A DNA stretch of 38,981 nt from JBKEDS01 sp047975545 (GTDB lineage Bacteria > Bacteroidota > Bacteroidia > Flavobacteriales > Flavobacteriaceae), in assembly GCA_047975545.1 (NCBI GenBank), contig JBKEDS010000053.1, forward strand, positions 1-38,981, in the 5' to 3' direction. Positions within the stretch are counted from its first letter, which is position 1. The number at the start of each line of letters is the position of its first letter. Under the pieces are notes generated by a model, which searched no databases, was not told the origin of the DNA, and saw nothing but the letters and a program-made list of their open reading frames with translations. Positions 1 to 7,776 of the stretch are shown here, in pieces. Position numbers and translations under genes: made by a program.

Positions 1-168
1 CTGGGATTGGGCAATGCTGTGCTTTCGGCATAGCTCTGCTACGGAAGTCTCGGCTCGAAGACCCTCCATAACAATTAAAATCTTTTGTTCGGCCGTAAAT
101 ACTCTACGCGTGTTTTTGCGGATGTCTTTTACAAAGGTTTCTGTACTTTTTTTCTTTGGTGTTCCCAT
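1..168 (-). CDS. IS3-family transposase OrfA, N-terminal part (cut by window edge)
   Basis: Reading leftward from ATG at 168, the 56 codons up to the window edge are open. They encode a basic start (MGTPKKKSTETFVKDIRKN) followed by RRVFTAEQKILIVMEGLRAE and TSVAELCRKHSIAQSQ. This is the pattern of the helix-turn-helix OrfA protein (Transposase_8/HTH type) of IS3-family elements, which binds the element ends and is normally followed by a frameshift-linked OrfB integrase. OrfB would lie beyond the window. The short non-coding leader and a candidate terminal repeat at 222-240 fit the left end of the element. The protein is partial only because the window ends; it cannot be told whether the element is intact. 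Confidence 0.78.
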   Translation of the reverse strand, partial: MGTPKKKSTETFVKDIRKNTRRVFTAEQKILIVMEGLRAETSVAELCRKHSIAQSQ

Positions 169-240
169 AATTAAATCTAATTCTTTTTTTTTGAAAACAC
201 TCCTTAAGTTTTTAGAATATTGTGTCCACTTTTTGCTGAC
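1..240 (-). mobile_element. Left end of an IS3-type insertion sequence
   Basis: The element is inferred from the OrfA start at 168 and from the sequence at 222-240. On the minus strand this reads GTCAGCAAAAAGTGGACAC, the kind of GTGGAC-containing terminal sequence often seen at IS3-family ends, about 55 nt before the orfA start. The boundary at 240 is an estimate, because the matching right-hand repeat and the target duplication lie outside the window. The gene remnant beginning at 241 directly abuts it. Confidence 0.55.
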
Positions 241-568
241 GATTTACAATGTTTGGGTTTTAACTAGTCGTTATGATGAATTGCATAAACACCACTACCC
301 AAAAAATCAAACAAACGAAGATTTATATGAAATAACGGATTCTCTTGGTATTTCAAGAAGTAAAATTAGATTTCAATGTATGAATATTTATGCGGTTCAA
401 ATGTTTTATTTCATTTAGACGATAGTATGGCAGAAATAGATTTAATTAATCCTGAAACAACTACCTTAGGCATCAATGTAAGGAAAAAAGGCTGGAGAAA
501 AAGATGCTTATCTTTACTTCAATTATCTGATTGATGATTTAGCCACCTTTCTATACAACTTACAATAA
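241..568 (+). pseudogene. Frameshifted gene remnant next to the IS end, function unknown
   Basis: No single frame is open across this stretch, but protein-like text passes between frames. Frame 2 gives HYPKNQTNEDLYEITDSLGI up to the stop at 416-418. Frame 1 then gives DDSMAEIDLINPETTTLGIN. Frame 2 resumes from about 485 with GEKDAYLYFNYLIDDLATFL and ends at TAA 566-568. Two indels, near 400-415 and near 481, would join these into one product of about 105 residues. The 5' part is missing at the IS boundary, so the gene was probably interrupted by the element and then decayed. I do not recognise the family. Random open text is an alternative, especially for the first segment. Confidence 0.4.
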
Positions 569-575
569 AGTTCAT

Positions 576-583
576 TATCTTTG
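576..583 (+). promoter_or_regulatory. Candidate -7 box (TATCTTTG) of the toxin-antitoxin operon
   Basis: TATCTTTG matches the Bacteroidota -7 consensus TAnnTTTG exactly. It ends only 4 nt before the ATG at 588, so a transcript starting at the usual distance would have almost no leader. No convincing TTTG -33 element is seen at the expected spacing. Confidence 0.4.
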
Positions 584-587
584 AAAT

Positions 588-833
588 ATGGCAACAACAC
601 AAAATTTATCAGTAGAGCAATTGGCTCAAGCATTTAAAAACCTTTCTTTAAAGGAAAAAATAAAGCTACTCGGCTTACTTCCTGAAGAATGGTTTGAGGC
701 AAAAGAACACGCACTTACAGAACAACAAAAAGTAGCATTAGACCAAGCCGAAATTAAAGAAGCCAACGGAGAGTCGGTTTTTCATACTTGGCGCGATGTT
801 GAACTTTATGTAAGAAACCGCAATAATGCCTAA
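588..833 (+). CDS. Addiction-module antitoxin-like protein (Unstab_antitox type)
   Basis: This 81-residue acidic protein contains LSLKEKIKLLGLLPEEWFEA, then ALTEQQKVALDQAEIKEANG, and ends with the tryptophan-containing HTWRDVELYVR. The layout matches the short putative addiction module component family (PF09720-like), which is usually paired with a RelE/ParE toxin. In such systems the antitoxin is labile, binds the toxin and often represses its own operon. Its stop codon overlaps the start of the toxin gene by 8 nt (ATGCCTAA), which implies translational coupling. No DNA-binding domain is obvious. The module sits between a decayed gene and tRNA-Gln. Identification rests on family pattern and gene pairing. 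Confidence 0.8.
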   Translation: MATTQNLSVEQLAQAFKNLSLKEKIKLLGLLPEEWFEAKEHALTEQQKVALDQAEIKEANGESVFHTWRDVELYVRNRNNA

Positions 834-1119
834 ATTTACCGTAATTATTGAAGATGATGCAAAAATTGACATTGCAGATTCTTATGATTGGTACAGTAGA
901 ATTTCAGATACTATTTCTAACAATTTTCTTAACGAAATTAAAAAGTGTATAGGTTATTTAGAAATAAACCCTTTACAGTTTAGGCTCGCCTATAAGGATT
1001 TTAGACAAGTACCTTTAAAGAAATATCCTTTTGTAATACTCTATAAGCTAGACAACACTACAGTCAAGATATATCGTGTATTTCCTACTAGAAAAAACCC
1101 TAAAAAGAAATTCAGATAA
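826..1119 (+). CDS. RelE/ParE-family toxin
   Basis: This basic 97-residue protein has the RelE/ParE superfamily pattern. There is an N-terminal beta strand (KFTVIIEDDAKIDIADSYDW), an amphipathic helix (ISNNFLNEIKKCIGYLEIN), the FRQVPLKKYPFVILYKLDN strands, and a C-terminal VYRVFPTRKNPKKK-like end (here IYRVFPTRKNPKKK). The DSYDWY and RVFPTRKNP positions resemble ParE-like toxins more than ribosome-dependent RelE. The target, gyrase or mRNA, cannot be decided from sequence alone. It overlaps the antitoxin gene and is followed by a terminator shared with the convergent tRNA-Gln. Confidence 0.85.
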   Translation: MPKFTVIIEDDAKIDIADSYDWYSRISDTISNNFLNEIKKCIGYLEINPLQFRLAYKDFRQVPLKKYPFVILYKLDNTTVKIYRVFPTRKNPKKKFR

Positions 1120-1151
1120 AAAAGCCCCCTTTTTATCCCCCTATAAAATAA

Positions 1152-1186
1152 AAAACCCTTTAAAATCAAACGATTTAAAGGGTTTT
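1152..1186 (-). terminator. Intrinsic terminator of tRNA-Gln, probably bidirectional
   Basis: A perfect 13-bp stem (AAAACCCTTTAAA and its complement) with a 9-nt loop lies just past the tRNA 3' end. On the minus strand it is followed by a T-rich run (TTTTTTATTTTAT). On the plus strand only four T follow, so it may also weakly end the toxin transcript. Confidence 0.75.
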
Positions 1187-1189
1187 AAG

Positions 1190-1262
1190 TTGGCCTACTA
1201 GGGCTCGAACCTAGACTCTTCTGAACCAAAATCAGACGTGTTGCCAGTTACACCATAGGCCA
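1190..1262 (-). tRNA. tRNA-Gln (anticodon TTG)
   Basis: The minus strand folds into a cloverleaf. The acceptor stem is TGGCCTA paired with TAGGCCA. The anticodon stem TCTGA/TCAGA encloses the loop TTTTGGT with anticodon TTG, and the T arm is CTAGG-TTCGAGC-CCTAG. The U1-A72 pair is typical of tRNA-Gln. CCA is not encoded; 1190 is taken as the discriminator base (A). It has a clear promoter at 1280-1310 and a terminator at 1152-1186, so it is probably transcribed alone. Confidence 0.96.
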
Positions 1263-1279
1263 ATGTGCAATTGAGGCTG

Positions 1280-1310
1280 CAAATTTAAACCAAAGTTTTA
1301 GTTTCGCAAA
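1280..1310 (-). promoter_or_regulatory. Promoter of tRNA-Gln (TTTG, 19 nt, TAAATTTG)
   Basis: On the minus strand TTTG (1310-1307) is followed after exactly 19 nt by TAAATTTG (1287-1280). This matches the Bacteroidota housekeeping promoter consensus TTTG-N19-TAnnTTTG. The predicted start lies a few bases before the tRNA 5' end at 1262. Confidence 0.75.
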
Positions 1311-1410
1311 CTTTTTTCAAAAAAAGTAACCCGTAAAATATAAGGTTTACTTAAAAACGGGATAAATACCATATTTTATTATTAAATTCGCCTTCAAAAT
1401 TAAAAATCCT

Positions 1411-4400
1411 ATGACCCATTTGAGTTTTAAAAAGTGGAATACCCTGCTGGGCTGGCTTTCATTTTTAATAGCCCTTATTACGTATACGCTTACTGTAGAG
1501 CCTACCGTTAGCTTTTGGGATGCGGGTGAGTATATTTTAACCGCTTCGAAACTGCAAGTAGGCCACCCGCCGGGAGCGCCGTTGTTCCAAATGCTTGGTG
1601 CATTTTTCTCGATTTTTGCCATAGACCCTTCGCATATAGGTGTTGTTATGAATATGATGAGCGCCGTTTCCAGTGCCTTTACCATTTTGTTTATGTTCTG
1701 GACCATTACCCTTTTGCTAAAAAAATTGGTAGGAGGCAAAAAGGAACTTTCAAACCAAAAAGCTATTGCCATTTTGGGCAGTGGCTTAGTGGGCAGTTTG
1801 GCTTTTGCCTTTACCGATTCGTTTTGGTTTAACGCCGTTGAAACCGAGGTTTACGCCATGGCAACCCTTATTATGGCAGTGCTGTTTTGGCTTGGGCTGC
1901 GTTGGGAACAGGATATGGACAAGCCCCGCGGCAACCGCTGGCTTATTTTAATTGCCTTTATTATCGGGCTTTCGTTCGGGGTACATTTTATGGGGCTATT
2001 AACCATTCCCGCCATAGGGCTAATCTATTACTTTAAAAACTACAAAACCATTACGGTTAAAAACTTTATTGTGGCCAATGTGGTTTCGGTGGCGGTCTTG
2101 TTGTTTATTTTTAAACTTTTGGCACCCAATATCCTTAAAATATTTAGTGTTTTCGAAATCTTTTTCGTCAATTCCGTTGGGCTTCCGTTTAATTCGGGTA
2201 CCATAATTGCCCTTTTGTTTATTATCGGGCTTATTTATTATGCGCTTCATTTCACCAAAAAAAATGGTTATGTGCATTTAAACACGGCCGTTTTATGCCT
2301 AACCTTTGTAATTATCGGATTTTCCACATGGCTTATGCTGCCCATTCGCGCCAATGCCCATGTGGTAGTTAACGAAAACAACCCGTCGAGTGCCCGCGAA
2401 CTTTTGGCCTATTACAATTTGGAGCAATACCCCGAAACCCATTTGTTTTACGGCCCACAGTTTACCGACCAATATGCGTATTTGGATGAAAACAATCCGT
2501 ATATAGACGATAAGCCCAAGTATGAAAAAGATGCAGAAAAAGGCAAATACATTGTTGTTAACGACTATAAAAACGCCAAACAAAACTACAACTCGAAGCA
2601 TGCCTCCGTACTCCCCAGGATGTGGAGCCCCGAGCATGCCGAAAACTACATGATGTTTACCGGATTTCTTAATTTTAAGCTGAAGCCCGAGTACCAAATG
2701 GAAAACGAATTGCGAAGTGCTATTTCAAAATTTAAAAACGAAGTAGCCCAAGGCAATGTGGATTTTGAAGGTTACAACAACTTTTTAAAACGCTTTAAAA
2801 GCTATATCGATATTGAAAAACCATCGTTGGGGCAAAACGTTGCCTATATGCTGCAATACCAATTGGGCTATATGTACTGGCGCTATTTTATGTGGAATTT
2901 TTCCGGACGCCAAGACGATATTCAAGGTAAGTACGACAACCACGGCAACTGGATAACGGGCATAAAACCCTTGGACGAAAAACTTTTGGGGCTATCGCAG
3001 GACAATCTGCCAAGCGATGTAAAAAACAATAAAGCCCGAAACGCCTACTACATGCTGCCGCTTATTTTAGGATTAATCGGCCTGTTTTTCTTATTCAATA
3101 AAGACAAAAAACGCTTTTGGACCCTATTGGTATTTTTCTTGTTTACCGGAATTGCCATTCAGGTATATACCAACGTACGTCCTTTCGAGCCCCGCGAACG
3201 CGATTACTCGGTGGTAGGCTCGTTTTACGTGTTTGCTATTTGGATTGGCTTTGGCGTTTACGCTCTTTTCGATTTCTTTAAGAAATATACACAATCAAAA
3301 GTGTTGGCACCCGCTATAACTTTGGTTTGTTTGGCTTTGGTACCCGGTATATTACTTGCCAATAACTGGGACGACCACGACCGCTCCGATAAATATACCG
3401 CAAGGGCTATGGCCCACATGTACCTGGATTCGTGCGCCGAAAATGCCATACTGTTTACCATTGGCGACAACGATACTTTTGCGCTTTGGTACGCCCAGGA
3501 AATCGAGGGCTACCGTACCGATGTACGCGTTGTTAATACCAGTTTGTTCCAAACCGATTGGTACATCGACCAAATGAAACGGCAGGCCTATGAAAGCGAA
3601 CCTATACCCTCGCAATTGGACCATAAGGATTACCAATACGGCACCAACGATTATATTATCGTAGAACCCGTAATACAAGACACGTTAAACGTTAAACAGT
3701 TTTTGGATTTTATCGATAGTAACAACCCAAAAACCAAGTACAAATACGTTTTGGAGCAACAAGGTGTGGATTTATCGCAAGTTAGAAATCAAGACCTAAA
3801 CGCCAGCTACCTGCCCACAAGGCATTTGCGAATTCCCGTAAACAAAGAAAACGTATTGCAACACGGTATTGTTAAACCGAAAGACGCCAACGAAATTGTG
3901 CCTTATATCGATATTGAAATTACCGGGAACGCCCTATACAAAAACCGTTTGTTAATGTTAGATGTTGTGGCCAACAACAATTGGCAACGCCCCATTTATT
4001 TTACCGGTGGCAGTTTTGGCGACGACGATTATATTTGGATGAAAGACTACCTGCAATTAGATGGTTTGTGCTACAAATTAGTCCCTATAAAAACACCCGT
4101 AAACCGAGCCAATCCGTTCGACATGGGGCGTGTGGACAGCGACCTAATGTACGACAAGGTTAAAAACTGGGATTGGGGCAACAGCGGTGGCAATATTTAC
4201 CACGACCCCGAAACCCGCAAAAATTCGATAACCTACCGTGTTAACTTGGCACGATTAACCGAGCAACTTATTAACGAGGACAAATTAAACAAAGCCGAGG
4301 AAATTGCCGATATAGCCATGACCAACATGCCCGTAAACGACTTTGGTTTTTACACCTTGTTGGAACCTTACGTAAGCGCTTATTACGAAGTGAACAACAA

Positions 4401-4731
4401 ACAAAAAGCCCAAAAACTCTATAAGGATATTGCCCAAAAATACCAAGAAAGCCTTATGTATTACAGCGGCCTGTCCATTGAAAACCAAGAACGCTATTTC
4501 GAGGATATTTATACCGACATACAACGCTATAAAAGTTTGGTGGACGTACTTGTAAAATACGACCCCGAATTTGCCGAAACCGAAGGCGAAATTTTTAACA
4601 ACAACCTACTGTTGTTTAAACATTTTTACGGCGGACAGGCCGATGAGGACGAGTACAAGCCAAACACCAATTTAGATTTACCGCAAGACAGTACAACAAA
4701 CTTAAATATTGATGAAGAAATAACGGAATAA
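1411..4731 (+). CDS. DUF2723 large membrane protein, GT-C-like
   Basis: This 1106-residue protein has many membrane segments in the first 340 residues and again at about 540-645, then a large soluble C-terminal part. The N-terminal loop carries TVEPTVSFWDAGEYILTAS and LQVGHPPGAPLFQMLG, the signature of the DUF2723 family (PF11028-like) found throughout Bacteroidota. The acidic residues in the first extracytoplasmic loop and the overall topology resemble GT-C glycosyltransferases that use lipid-linked sugars; this enzymatic role is inference. Residues of roughly 930-1050 (helical repeats such as LNKAEEIADIAMTNMP and KAQKLYKDIAQKYQES) look TPR-like. A polysaccharide deacetylase gene follows after 20 nt, so the pair is probably one operon in envelope glycan metabolism. 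Confidence 0.88.
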   Translation: MTHLSFKKWNTLLGWLSFLIALITYTLTVEPTVSFWDAGEYILTASKLQVGHPPGAPLFQMLGAFFSIFAIDPSHIGVVMNMMSAVSSAFTILFMFWTITLLLKKLVGGKKELSNQKAIAILGSGLVGSLAFAFTDSFWFNAVETEVYAMATLIMAVLFWLGLRWEQDMDKPRGNRWLILIAFIIGLSFGVHFMGLLTIPAIGLIYYFKNYKTITVKNFIVANVVSVAVLLFIFKLLAPNILKIFSVFEIFFVNSVGLPFNSGTIIALLFIIGLIYYALHFTKKNGYVHLNTAVLCLTFVIIGFSTWLMLPIRANAHVVVNENNPSSARELLAYYNLEQYPETHLFYGPQFTDQYAYLDENNPYIDDKPKYEKDAEKGKYIVVNDYKNAKQNYNSKHASVLPRMWSPEHAENYMMFTGFLNFKLKPEYQMENELRSAISKFKNEVAQGNVDFEGYNNFLKRFKSYIDIEKPSLGQNVAYMLQYQLGYMYWRYFMWNFSGRQDDIQGKYDNHGNWITGIKPLDEKLLGLSQDNLPSDVKNNKARNAYYMLPLILGLIGLFFLFNKDKKRFWTLLVFFLFTGIAIQVYTNVRPFEPRERDYSVVGSFYVFAIWIGFGVYALFDFFKKYTQSKVLAPAITLVCLALVPGILLANNWDDHDRSDKYTARAMAHMYLDSCAENAILFTIGDNDTFALWYAQEIEGYRTDVRVVNTSLFQTDWYIDQMKRQAYESEPIPSQLDHKDYQYGTNDYIIVEPVIQDTLNVKQFLDFIDSNNPKTKYKYVLEQQGVDLSQVRNQDLNASYLPTRHLRIPVNKENVLQHGIVKPKDANEIVPYIDIEITGNALYKNRLLMLDVVANNNWQRPIYFTGGSFGDDDYIWMKDYLQLDGLCYKLVPIKTPVNRANPFDMGRVDSDLMYDKVKNWDWGNSGGNIYHDPETRKNSITYRVNLARLTEQLINEDKLNKAEEIADIAMTNMPVNDFGFYTLLEPYVSAYYEVNNKQKAQKLYKDIAQKYQESLMYYSGLSIENQERYFEDIYTDIQRYKSLVDVLVKYDPEFAETEGEIFNNNLLLFKHFYGGQADEDEYKPNTNLDLPQDSTTNLNIDEEITE

Positions 4732-4751
4732 AAACAATTTTTTAAGCCCCT

Positions 4752-5423
4752 ATGTCCTTAATCCCTGTAAAGACACCATTAATAGCAAAAAAAATGTTCC
4801 CCAATTATATTTGGGACATTAAAACAGACGACAAAACACTCTATCTCACTTTTGACGATGGGCCAACACCCCACGTTACAAATTGGGTACTCACCACGTT
4901 ACGCTCGTTTAACGCCAAGGCTACTTTTTTCTGTATTGGAAAAAACGTTGAAAAAAACCCCGGTTTGCTTAATCTTATTTTAAGTGAAGGCCATGCCGTT
5001 GGCAACCACACCCAAAACCATTTAAATGGTTGGAAAACAAAAACCGAAGACTATTTGGAAAATATTGCCCAATGCGAAGCGGTTTTTAAATCGGAAATTA
5101 AAAATTCAAATAAAACCAAAAACCAAAAACCGCTAAGCGTTAACCTATTCCGTCCGCCGTACGGAAAAATAACCAAAAGACAAAGCAAAGCCCTTATAGC
5201 GTTGGGCTATAATATTATTATGTGGGATGTTATTTCGTTTGATTGGGATAAAAAGCTGGCTAAGGAAAACTGCCTGATAAACGTAACCAGAAAAGCCAAA
5301 AACGGCAGTATTGTGGTGTTTCACGATAGTGTTAAGGCTTCAAAAAACCTACAGTACGCACTGCCCAAGGTTTTAGAGTATTTTGGCAAAAAGGGATACA
5401 GCTTTAAGGCTTTGCAGTTTTAA
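4752..5423 (+). CDS. Polysaccharide deacetylase (NodB domain, CE4)
   Basis: This 223-residue single-domain protein carries the NodB motifs in order. LTFDDGPTP is motif 1 with the catalytic and metal Asp pair. GNHTQNH is motif 2 with the metal-binding His residues. FRPPYGK is motif 3, and IIMWDVISFDWD and SIVVFHDS are motifs 4 and 5. The family removes N- or O-acetyl groups from cell-wall or capsular glycans with a divalent metal. No signal peptide is obvious at the chosen ATG (MSLIPVKTPLIAKKMFPNYI), so export is uncertain. It follows the DUF2723 gene by 20 nt. Its stop codon overlaps that of the convergent thioredoxin-like gene by a few bases. Confidence 0.92.
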   Translation: MSLIPVKTPLIAKKMFPNYIWDIKTDDKTLYLTFDDGPTPHVTNWVLTTLRSFNAKATFFCIGKNVEKNPGLLNLILSEGHAVGNHTQNHLNGWKTKTEDYLENIAQCEAVFKSEIKNSNKTKNQKPLSVNLFRPPYGKITKRQSKALIALGYNIIMWDVISFDWDKKLAKENCLINVTRKAKNGSIVVFHDSVKASKNLQYALPKVLEYFGKKGYSFKALQF

Positions 5424-5716
5424 ACGTATTGTTGCAAAACATCAATTAGGACATCGGCATCCAATGCCCCACTTTGGCGCCATTTCATTTCGCCTCCTTT
5501 GTACACCATTAGGGTAGGCAATGTTTTTATCCGCAGGGCTTCGGCCAGTTCGGTGTTTTTTTCAACATCAATTTTTATAACTTTGGCCTTATCGCCAAGC
5601 GTTGCGGCAACGTCCCGCAAAGCAGCGTGCATCGACGGGGCTTTGTCGTCCCAATCGTTAAAAAACTCTAACAAAACGGGCACTTCAACATCAATAATAT
5701 CTCCAAATTTAGACAT
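5420..5716 (-). CDS. Thioredoxin-fold protein lacking the CxxC active site
   Basis: This 98-residue protein has thioredoxin order: VPVLLEFFNDWDDKAPSM, then KVIKIDVEKNTELAEALRIK, then the cis-Pro loop TLPTLMVYKGGEM and the final helix DADVLIDVLQQYV. Where thioredoxins have WCGPC this protein has WDDKAPS, and there is no cysteine anywhere in it. It therefore cannot act as a dithiol oxidoreductase and may be a binding or chaperone-like thioredoxin relative. ATG at 5716 is preferred to an upstream TTG two codons earlier. It lies 27 nt after the start codon of the upstream-transcribed 149-residue gene and may share its transcript. The stop overlaps the convergent deacetylase stop. Confidence 0.85.
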   Translation of the reverse strand: MSKFGDIIDVEVPVLLEFFNDWDDKAPSMHAALRDVAATLGDKAKVIKIDVEKNTELAEALRIKTLPTLMVYKGGEMKWRQSGALDADVLIDVLQQYV

Positions 5717-5743
5717 ATTCAAAGGTTTTTTGTTTTTTTAGCA

Positions 5744-6193
5744 CTATCGAGATAAAGGTAAACGTGTCCACTCTTCATTTATCCAAAACCCTTTTTCATT
5801 TTCCCAAGCCATCATTAGGGTTTCTTTATCAACCAAATTATATTTAATGGTTGCGTTTTTACCACTTAAATTGGGCGTTAGTACATGTTTAATAATTTTT
5901 TCAATCATTATACTGTCTGACTTAACTTCATAGTTGCCATATTGTCCAATTGCGGTACCCTTTTTTGGATCATTTGACGGCCAAGTTACAAAAGTAAAAA
6001 AAGTGCCATCGGGACTAATTACTTTATAATTTCCACTTATTGTCGCAATAAACTCACCTGTAAAAGGATTTTCTATCCCTGTTTGCCTCCAAATTCCAAC
6101 AATAGATTCTGAATCCGGGATTTGAATTTGTTCGGTTTGCGTATTTATTAGTAATGAAAATGACAAAAAAGATAGAATAAAAAATAATCTCAT
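5744..6193 (-). CDS. Small secreted lipocalin-like (DUF4488-type) protein
   Basis: This 149-residue protein has a signal peptide (MRLFFILSFLSFSLLINTQT) and a mature beta-rich domain. The domain begins SIVGIWRQTGIENPFTGEF and continues with GNYKVISPDGTFFTFVTW, YGNYEVKSDSIMIEKI, and near the end LMMAWENEKGFWINEEWTR. A GxW start followed by alternating strands resembles the DUF4488/lipocalin-like proteins common in Bacteroidota, which are of unknown function and probably periplasmic. The family call is by pattern only. It precedes the thioredoxin-like gene by 27 nt. A dispersed repeat lies about 70 nt upstream of its start. Confidence 0.6.
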   Translation of the reverse strand: MRLFFILSFLSFSLLINTQTEQIQIPDSESIVGIWRQTGIENPFTGEFIATISGNYKVISPDGTFFTFVTWPSNDPKKGTAIGQYGNYEVKSDSIMIEKIIKHVLTPNLSGKNATIKYNLVDKETLMMAWENEKGFWINEEWTRLPLSR

Positions 6194-6259
6194 AACTTTT
6201 AATTTTTAGTTGTTGCTTTAGTCTTTGCTGGACTGGTTTGCAATCAACCTCAATATACA

Positions 6260-6284
6260 GACTGCTTCGTTCCTCGCAGTGACG
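6260..6284 (-). repeat. Dispersed short repeat, copy 1
   Basis: The minus strand reads CGTCACTGCGAGGAACGAAG followed by CAGTC. This is the CGTCATTGCGAGG...GAAGCAATC type of short interspersed repeat seen in many Bacteroidota genomes. A second, more diverged copy is at 24885-24919. It is an imperfect palindrome (ACTGC/GCAGT) in an intergenic region. Confidence 0.6.
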
Positions 6285-6380
6285 CAACTAAAATAGTTTT
6301 AAAACACAAACAACGTAATTACTCGGTTGTTACAACATAAAAATACACAATTTATAGATAACTACAACTTTTTACTACAA

Positions 6381-7619
6381 TTATGCAGTTTTTTCTATAC
6401 CCTTTTTAAGTTCTATCACGGTTATTTCGGGCCAAATGCCCACACGACCAGGGAAGGCCAAATACCCAAACCCACGGTTTACGTTTATATATTGCCCCAT
6501 TTGTTTGTAAATGCCCGCCCAATATTTGTAGCGCCATTTTACGGGGCTCCACTTAAACCAACCGGGAATTTCAATACCAAACTGCATGCCGTGGGTATGG
6601 CCGCTTAGGGTTAGGTGGTAGTGGTAATCGTCGTTTATTACCTTTTTTTCCCAGTGGGTGGGGTCGTGGCTCATGAGTACTTTAAAATCGGTTTTGTCAA
6701 TATTTTGGGCTGCTTTTTTTAGGTCGCCTGCTTGCTTAAACCCGCCCGTACCCCAGTTTTCAACACCTACCAAGGCAATGCGGTCGCCACCTTTTTTCAA
6801 AAATCGGCTTTCGTTTAACAATAAATCGAAACCCATGGTTTTTTGAATGGTTTTTAAATCCTCCAAATTTTGGCGTTGTGCCTCATCGGAAGGCCAAACC
6901 GCATAATCGCCATAATCGTGGTTGCCCAGCACCGAGTATTTACCATCGGCTGCTTCCAACTTGCTAAACATATCAACATAGGGTAGCATTTCTTCGGATT
7001 TGTTGTTTACCATATCGCCCGTAAACAAAATAACATCGCTTTGTTGTTCGTTAATTAAATCGATAGCGTAGGCTACCTTCTTCTTATCATCAAAACTACC
7101 GGAATGGATGTCGCTTATCTGCGTTATCTTGTAGCCATCGAAGGCTTGGGGCAAATCTTCAAACGTTAAGGTATATTTTAACACCTTAAAATTGTACTTC
7201 CCCTTATAAATACCGTAAATTATAGACGCAAACGGAACGGCCGCCAAGCCCAACGCCACTTTGCTTATAAACTGCCTGCGCGATGCAAAATAGTGGCCGT
7301 GGGCGGCTTTGCCCTCGGCAAAAAAGCGGTAAATGGCCTGTGGTACCCTAACAATATCCTCGCCAAACATGATTAGCACCATAACCATTTTAGGCACTAA
7401 AATAGCTACCAAAAACCCAAAGGCGTAGGCATGGGCTTGGTTAAAACCCTCGGCACGGTTAAACCCGTAATACTGGTATATAAAATTGCCCACCACCAGT
7501 GCAGACACCGCCCAGTACAAGCCTTGCAACCACGGGTTTTTAACTACGGTTTTAAAGGCCTGAAAGGCATATAGGTCTATAACAATAAAGAGAATAAAAA
7601 ATAAAATCCAACGTAACAT
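6381..7619 (-). CDS. Membrane-anchored metallophosphoesterase
   Basis: This 412-residue protein has several N-terminal membrane segments (residues 1-95), then a Tat-like or basic segment (ASRRQFISK) and a hydrophobic stretch. A calcineurin-like phosphoesterase domain follows from about residue 160. Metal-binding motifs are visible in order: QISDIHSGSFDD, LFTGDMVNN, VLGNHDYGD, VLMSHDPTHW and LSGHTHGMQFG. It resembles the YkuE/UDP-2,3-diacylglucosamine hydrolase-like group, but the substrate is unknown. The ATG at 7619 is chosen over a TTG seven codons upstream, because that TTG lies inside an exact TATCTTTG promoter box. It is transcribed divergently from polA. Confidence 0.92.
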   Translation of the reverse strand: MLRWILFFILFIVIDLYAFQAFKTVVKNPWLQGLYWAVSALVVGNFIYQYYGFNRAEGFNQAHAYAFGFLVAILVPKMVMVLIMFGEDIVRVPQAIYRFFAEGKAAHGHYFASRRQFISKVALGLAAVPFASIIYGIYKGKYNFKVLKYTLTFEDLPQAFDGYKITQISDIHSGSFDDKKKVAYAIDLINEQQSDVILFTGDMVNNKSEEMLPYVDMFSKLEAADGKYSVLGNHDYGDYAVWPSDEAQRQNLEDLKTIQKTMGFDLLLNESRFLKKGGDRIALVGVENWGTGGFKQAGDLKKAAQNIDKTDFKVLMSHDPTHWEKKVINDDYHYHLTLSGHTHGMQFGIEIPGWFKWSPVKWRYKYWAGIYKQMGQYINVNRGFGYLAFPGRVGIWPEITVIELKKGIEKTA

Positions 7620-7637
7620 TAGTATGTTTTTAGAGGG

Positions 7638-7669
7638 CAAAGATACGGGGATTATAAATTATTATTCAA
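7638..7669 (-). promoter_or_regulatory. Promoter of the metallophosphoesterase gene
   Basis: On the minus strand TTG (7669-7667) is followed after 21 nt by TATCTTTG (7645-7638), an exact TAnnTTTG box. The predicted start lies between the box and the ATG at 7619, which supports that ATG. Confidence 0.55.
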
Positions 7670-7742
7670 TGGGTTAACGGTATTTAACGTGTTGTTAAGA
7701 AATACGGATAACCAACACCCCCACAAAAGCAACTTTTTTTCG

Positions 7743-7750
7743 TAGTTTTG
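7743..7750 (+). promoter_or_regulatory. Candidate -7 box of polA (TAGTTTTG)
   Basis: TAGTTTTG matches TAnnTTTG and lies 26 nt before the polA ATG. No clear TTTG occurs at the expected -33 position. Confidence 0.4.
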
Positions 7751-7776
7751 GTTTCAAATTAAAAAACCAGCACACC

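Noticed and set aside
14..418. Plus-strand open frame of 134 codons at the left edge
   Set aside because: Its first half is the antisense of the IS3 OrfA start on the minus strand. Only its last part (after about 241) carries gene-like text, which is reported as the frameshifted remnant.
2020..3678. Several long open frames antisense to the DUF2723 gene
   Set aside because: They lie inside a coherent 1106-residue protein with family motifs and show no protein-family pattern of their own. Similar antisense frames inside alaS, polA and PL1-CE8 were dropped for the same reason.
7620..7640. TTG start for the metallophosphoesterase
   Set aside because: The TTG falls inside the TATCTTTG promoter box, so it would not be in the transcript. 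ATG at 7619 also begins the first membrane helix.
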